A DNA stretch of 64,000 bases from Pseudooceanicola nanhaiensis DSM 18065 (lineage in GTDB: Bacteria > Pseudomonadota > Alphaproteobacteria > Rhodobacterales > Rhodobacteraceae): the NCBI RefSeq assembly GCF_000688295.1, contig NZ_JHZF01000017.1:62001-126000 (forward strand). Reading direction: 5' to 3'. The notes under the pieces were generated by a model. The model was not told the DNA's origin and searched no databases. It saw nothing but the letters and a program-made list of their open reading frames with translations. The position numbers and the translations under genes are program-made. This document shows, one piece after another, positions 58,605-64,000 of this stretch; within the stretch, counting starts at the first letter, position 1; every line of letters starts with the position of its first letter.

Positions 58605-60139
58605 CACTCACCCTGACCCCCGGCGCCGCGACCCTCGCCCAGCTCGAACGGCTCTGGCGCGAGGGGCTTGCGGCCGAGCTGGACCCCGCCGCCCGCCCCG
58701 CCATCGACGCCGCCGCCGCGATGGTGGCCGAGGCCGCCGCCGGGGAGGCCGCGATCTACGGGATCAACACCGGCTTCGGGAAACTCGCCTCGGTCCGGGT
58801 GCCGCCGAAGGAGACCGCGCAGCTTCAGCGCAACCTGATCCTGTCGCATTGCTGCGGGGTCGGGGAGGCGCTGGACGTGGCCACCACCCGGCTGATGATC
58901 GCGCTGAAGCTTTTGTCGCTGGGCCGTGGCGCCTCGGGCATCCGCTGGGAGACGGCGGCGCTGTTGCAGGGGCTGTTGGCGAAGGGCGTGACGCCGGTGG
59001 TGCCCGCGCAGGGTTCGGTCGGTGCCTCGGGCGACCTCGCGCCGCTGGCGCACATGGCGGCGACCCTGATCGGGGAGGGGGACGCCGTCTACGAGGGCGA
59101 AACGCTGCCCGCCCGCGAGGCTCTCGCGCGCGCCGGGCTCGCGCCGGTGGTGCTGGCCGCCAAGGAGGGGCTGGGCCTCATCAACGGCACCCAGTTCTCG
59201 ACCGCCTGCGCGCTGGCGGGCTGGTTCGAGGCGATGCGCAATGCCGAGAGCGCCGTCGCCGCCTCCTGCCTGTCGACGGATGCGATCATGGGCTCGACCG
59301 CGCCACTGGAGCCGGCGCTGCACGACCTGCGCGGCCATGCCGGGCAGATCGACGTCGCCCGCGCCATGCGCGCCATCATGCAGGGCAGCGCGATCCGCGA
59401 GAGCCACCGCGAGGGCGACACGCGGGTGCAGGATCCCTATTGCATCCGTTGCCAGCCGCAGGTGACCGGGGCCGCGCTGGACCTGCTGCGCTTCGCCGGC
59501 CGGACGCTGGAGGTCGAGGCCAACGCCGTCTCGGACAACCCGCTGGTGCTGGTGGCGCAAGGCAAGATCGTCTCGGGCGGGAATTTCCACGCCGAGCCCG
59601 TCGCCTTCGCCGCCGACCAGATCGCGCTGGCGATTTCCGAGATCGGCGCCATCGCGCAGCGCCGCGTGGCGCTGATGGTGGACCCGACGCTTTCGTTCGA
59701 CCTGCCGCCGTTCCTGACCCCCGAGCCGGGCCTGAACTCCGGCCTCATGATCGCCGAGGTCACGACCGCCGCGCTGATGAGCGAGAACAAGCACCTCGCG
59801 CATCCCTGCTCCACGGATTCCACGCCCACCTCCGCCAATCAGGAGGATCACGTCTCGATGGCCGCGCACGGGGCGCGGCGGCTGAAGCGGATGAACGAGA
59901 ACCTTTCGGTGATCCTGGGCGTCGAGCTGATGTGCGCCGCGCAGGGCGTCGAATTCCGCGCGCCGCTGACGACAAGCCCGATGCTGCAGGACCTGCTCGA
60001 AACCGTCCGGGCCGAGGTCGAGACCCTGCGGGAGGACCGCTACATGGCCGACGACCTGTCCCGCGCCGCGGCGCTGGTCCGGGAGGGGCGCGTCTCGGAC
60101 AGCTGCGGGATACGCGCGCTGCTGGAGGGCGCGGAATGA
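58601..60139 (+). CDS. hutH: Histidine ammonia-lyase
   Basis: 512 residues from GTG. Ala142-Ser143-Gly144 in [14 protein letters not shown] forms the MIO cofactor; Tyr53 in IYGINTGFG is the expected catalytic base; [20 protein letters not shown] is conserved near the C-terminus. Removes ammonia from histidine to give urocanate. Operon hutI-hutH-hutG-hutU with 4-bp overlaps. Confidence 0.96.
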   Translation: MTLTLTPGAATLAQLERLWREGLAAELDPAARPAIDAAAAMVAEAAAGEAAIYGINTGFGKLASVRVPPKETAQLQRNLILSHCCGVGEALDVATTRLMIALKLLSLGRGASGIRWETAALLQGLLAKGVTPVVPAQGSVGASGDLAPLAHMAATLIGEGDAVYEGETLPAREALARAGLAPVVLAAKEGLGLINGTQFSTACALAGWFEAMRNAESAVAASCLSTDAIMGSTAPLEPALHDLRGHAGQIDVARAMRAIMQGSAIRESHREGDTRVQDPYCIRCQPQVTGAALDLLRFAGRTLEVEANAVSDNPLVLVAQGKIVSGGNFHAEPVAFAADQIALAISEIGAIAQRRVALMVDPTLSFDLPPFLTPEPGLNSGLMIAEVTTAALMSENKHLAHPCSTDSTPTSANQEDHVSMAAHGARRLKRMNENLSVILGVELMCAAQGVEFRAPLTTSPMLQDLLETVRAEVETLREDRYMADDLSRAAALVREGRVSDSCGIRALLEGAE

Positions 60140-60932
60140 CCCCCGTCGAGGTCGTCCGCGGCGACGGGCCGGTGGTGCTGGGCCTGCCCCATACGGGGAC
60201 GCATGTGCCCGAGGCGATCAGGGCCCGGCTGACGCCGCGCGGCCGCACGCTGTCGGACACCGACTGGTATGTCCACAGGCTCTACGACGGGCTTCTTCCG
60301 GGCGCGACCACGGTGCGGGCGACCTTCCACCGCTACGTGATCGACGCGAACCGGCCGCCCTCGGGCGAGAGCCTCTATCCGGGACAGAACACCACCGGGC
60401 TGATCCCGCTGACCGATTTCGACGGCCATCCGCTGTGGGAGACCGAGCCCGCGCCCGAGGACATCGGTTCGCGCCGCCGCGACTACCACGACGTCTACCA
60501 CGCCGCGCTGGCCGCCGAGCTGGAGCGCGTCCGCGCGAAGCACGGCATCGCGATCCTCTACGATTGCCACTCGATCCGGTCCGAGATCCCCTTCCTCTTC
60601 GAGGGCCGCCTGCCGGATTTCAACATCGGCACCAACTCGGGCCGGAGCTGCGCGCCCGCGATCGCCGAGGCCACCGCCCGGATCTGTTCCGAGGCCGAGG
60701 GCTATACGTCCGTCCTGAACGGCCGCTTCAAGGGCGGCTGGACGACGCGCCATTATGGCCGCCCCGCGGAGGGCCTGCACGCGATCCAGATGGAGCTCGC
60801 CCAGGACACCCACCTGATGTCCGAAAGCCCGCCCTTCGACTACGACCCGGCCGGCGCCGCGCAGCTCCGCCCGCACCTCGCCGCGATCCTGCATGCGCTC
60901 GAGGATTACGCCTTCACCCAGGGAGCCACCCG

Positions 60933-60936
<4 letters not shown>
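60136..60936 (+). CDS. hutG: N-formylglutamate deformylase
   Basis: 266 residues. [16 protein letters not shown] (metal His), [32 protein letters not shown] and [20 protein letters not shown] are HutG/FGase motifs. Hydrolyses N-formyl-L-glutamate to glutamate and formate, completing the five-step route together with HutF. Both ends overlap neighbours by 4 bp. Confidence 0.94.
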
Positions 60937-62618
<1,682 letters not shown>

Positions 62619-62831
62619 GTCGGGCAAGGAAAGGAAGGCACTGACCTGCGGCGGTCGTCGCGCAGGTCGCACTTCGCCGAGCTCTACGACCTCGAAAACG
62701 TTCCGCTGGAGATGGTCAATCCCCGGCAACACCCCCAGTATGCCGCCGCGAAGGGGCAGCCTCCGGACGAGATGGTCATGGCGATGATCGGGATCCGGGA
62801 GAGCGCGCCCCTGCCCACGGATTTCGCCTGA
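62619..62831 (+). pseudogene. Gene remnant, C-terminus of a possible sulfatase-type protein
   Basis: Directly after the hutU stop and in the same frame, 70 codons stay open to TGA 62829-62831 with no usable upstream start codon. The reading ...SHFAELYDLENVPLEMVNPRQHPQYAA... resembles the C-terminal ELYDLENDPxE segment of sulfatases. It is probably the tail of a gene whose 5' part was lost, perhaps when the hut operon was inserted. Protein expression is unlikely. Confidence 0.45.
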
Positions 62832-62843
62832 GGAGGGGCGTGC

Positions 62844-63473
62844 ATGAAACTCTACGACTACAAGATGGCGCCGAACTGCCGGCGCGTGCGATTTTTCGCG
62901 GCCGAGAAGGGCGTGTCGCTCGAGTGCGTCGACGTGGACCTGATGACCCGGGAACAGCTCGGCGATGCCTATGTCGCGGTGAACGAGCGCCGGACCGTTC
63001 CGCTGCTCGAGCTCGACGATGGCACGCGGCTCACGGAATCGGTGGCCATCTGCCGGTATCTCGAGGAGACGACGCCCGAGCCCGCGCTCTTCGGGACCGG
63101 CGCGCTCGGCAAGGCGCGGGTCGAGATGTGGCACCGGCGGGTCGAGCTCGAGGGGCTGATGGCCGTGGCCGAGGCGCTGCGCAACACCTCCGAAGGCTTC
63201 CGCGACCGCGCGATCCCGGGGCCGCAGAACTTTCCCCAGATCCCCGAACTGGCCGAGCGGGGGCAGCGTCGGCTCGATGCCTTCTACGCGATGCTCGACG
63301 CAAGGCTGGGCGAAAGCCGCTACCTCGCCGGTGAGGATTTCTCGATCGCCGACATCCTCGGCGTCGTCACGGTGGACTTTGCCAAGGCGGTCAAACGCCG
63401 GATCCCCGAGGAGGCCACCAACCTCGCCCGCTGGCATGCCGAGGTCTCGGCGCGGCCCGCCGCGAAGGCGTGA
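62844..63473 (+). CDS. Glutathione S-transferase family protein
   Basis: 209 residues. N-terminal thioredoxin-like domain (MKLYDYKMAPNCRRVRFFAAEKGVSLE, with RRTVPLLELDDGTRLTESVAICRYLEE; the TVP cis-Pro and ES glutathione contact are present) and helical C-terminal domain (FSIADILGVVTVDFAKAV). The SSCSWRV motif of zeta-class maleylacetoacetate isomerases is not present (APNCRRV instead), so it is probably not MaiA. GAGGAGG upstream of the ATG. Substrate unknown. Confidence 0.88.
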   Translation: MKLYDYKMAPNCRRVRFFAAEKGVSLECVDVDLMTREQLGDAYVAVNERRTVPLLELDDGTRLTESVAICRYLEETTPEPALFGTGALGKARVEMWHRRVELEGLMAVAEALRNTSEGFRDRAIPGPQNFPQIPELAERGQRRLDAFYAMLDARLGESRYLAGEDFSIADILGVVTVDFAKAVKRRIPEEATNLARWHAEVSARPAAKA

Positions 63474-63608
63474 TCCGGCGGCGTCCGTGACCTGAAGCTG
63501 CCCCCGGCCCTCCGGCCGGCCGGCTGGGCCCGCGGGCTTGATCGGCCCGAAACCCGGGGGCTAGGATAGCCCTTCGCCGGCCCGACCGGCGGAGGGAAGG
63601 GAGTTCCG

Positions 63609-64000
63609 ATGCCAGAGCCCCGGCGGCAGCCCTACGGCACGGCCAGGCTGGCCCTGATGGAGACGGCGGAACGGCTGTTCGCCGAACGCGGGCTGGACGG
63701 CGTGTCGCTGAACGAGATCACCGCCGCGAGCGGGCAGCGCAACGCCTCGGCGCTCAGCTACCATTTCGGGTCGCGCGAGCGGCTGATCGAATCCATCGTC
63801 GCCTGGCGCATGGCAGAGATCGACGCAGAGCGCCGCGCCATGCTGGACCGGCTGGTCGCGGAAAGACGCACCGGCGATCTGCGGGGCCTTGTCGAGGCGC
63901 GGGTAAGGCCCCTTGGCGCGACCCTCGCACCCGGAAGCCGGGCGCGGCACTACGTCCGCTTCCTCAACCAGATCTACGCCAGCCCCAACTTCGGCTTCAT
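63609..64000 (+). CDS. TetR/AcrR-family regulator, truncated at window end
   Basis: First 130 codons. N-terminal HTH: ARLALMETAERLFAERGLDGVSLNEITAASGQRNASALSYHFGSRERLIESIV, standard TetR. GGGAG 6 nt before the ATG. The ligand-binding domain continues past position 64000. Faces away from the GST gene, which it follows in the same direction after 135 bp, so its target is unclear. Confidence 0.88.
   Translation, partial: MPEPRRQPYGTARLALMETAERLFAERGLDGVSLNEITAASGQRNASALSYHFGSRERLIESIVAWRMAEIDAERRAMLDRLVAERRTGDLRGLVEARVRPLGATLAPGSRARHYVRFLNQIYASPNFGF

Overview
The window is GC-rich, densely packed alphaproteobacterial DNA. Gene content points to a Rhodobacterales (Roseobacter-group) organism: TRAP transporters with both TAXI and DctPQM architectures, a homogentisate operon, an oxidase cluster with a fused subunit I-III, and a DnaA-like plasmid replication protein next to parAB. 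No rRNA, tRNA, CRISPR array, transposase or intact insertion sequence was recognised. The replication and partition genes at 34.2-38.7 kb, with seven copies of one 16-bp palindrome, indicate an extrachromosomal replicon (large plasmid or chromid) carrying many aromatic-acid catabolic genes. The taxonomic placement is inferred from gene content only.

Layout. 0-2.1 kb: a partial Bug/TctC solute-binding protein, an unknown 204-aa protein and a divergent LysR regulator. 2.4-6.6 kb: a fusion of an NAD-epimerase with SPW and vitamin-K-epoxide-reductase-like membrane domains, a secreted hypothetical protein and a tandem CAP-domain protein. 6.8-12.0 kb: a heme-copper oxidase cluster (CtaG, CopD-like, DUF2231, subunit II, fused subunit I-III, small membrane protein) whose subunit II has lost the CuA ligands. 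12.0-18.2 kb: homogentisate operon (DUF2783, flavin hydroxylase, MBL protein, fahA, hmgA) with a divergent MarR gene and two near-identical palindromic operators between them. 18.2-20.5 kb: IclR regulator and pcaIJ. 20.6-34.2 kb: CoA-thioester catabolism (ADP-forming acyl-CoA synthetase, crotonase, TAXI-TRAP transporter, two acyl-CoA dehydrogenases, AMP-forming ligase, CaiB CoA-transferase) with two further IclR regulators.

34.2-38.7 kb: DnaA-like initiator, candidate origin with inverted and direct repeats, parA, parB, and a parDE toxin-antitoxin pair lying among seven candidate parS sites. 38.7-45.8 kb: hydroxycinnamate-type cluster (feruloyl-CoA synthase, crotonase, MarR, amidohydrolase, DctPQM). 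45.8-52.9 kb: GntR, LigM/DesA-type THF-dependent O-demethylase, a second DctPQM, TauE-like permease and purU. 53.3-55.1 kb: minCDE. 55.3-62.6 kb: a complete five-step histidine utilisation locus (hutC, hutF, hutI, hutH, hutG, hutU) with an operator inside its promoter. 62.6-64 kb: a gene remnant, a GST and a truncated TetR.

Functionally the genes form modules that take up plant-derived aromatic and organic acids (one Bug system and three TRAP systems), activate them to CoA thioesters, remove methoxyl groups onto tetrahydrofolate (LigM) with PurU able to release formyl units as formate, and feed intermediates into homogentisate or 3-oxoadipate routes. A TTCTGTATACAGAA-type operator occurs both at gntR and in the iclR/crotonase promoter region 22 kb away, suggesting shared control of two of these modules.
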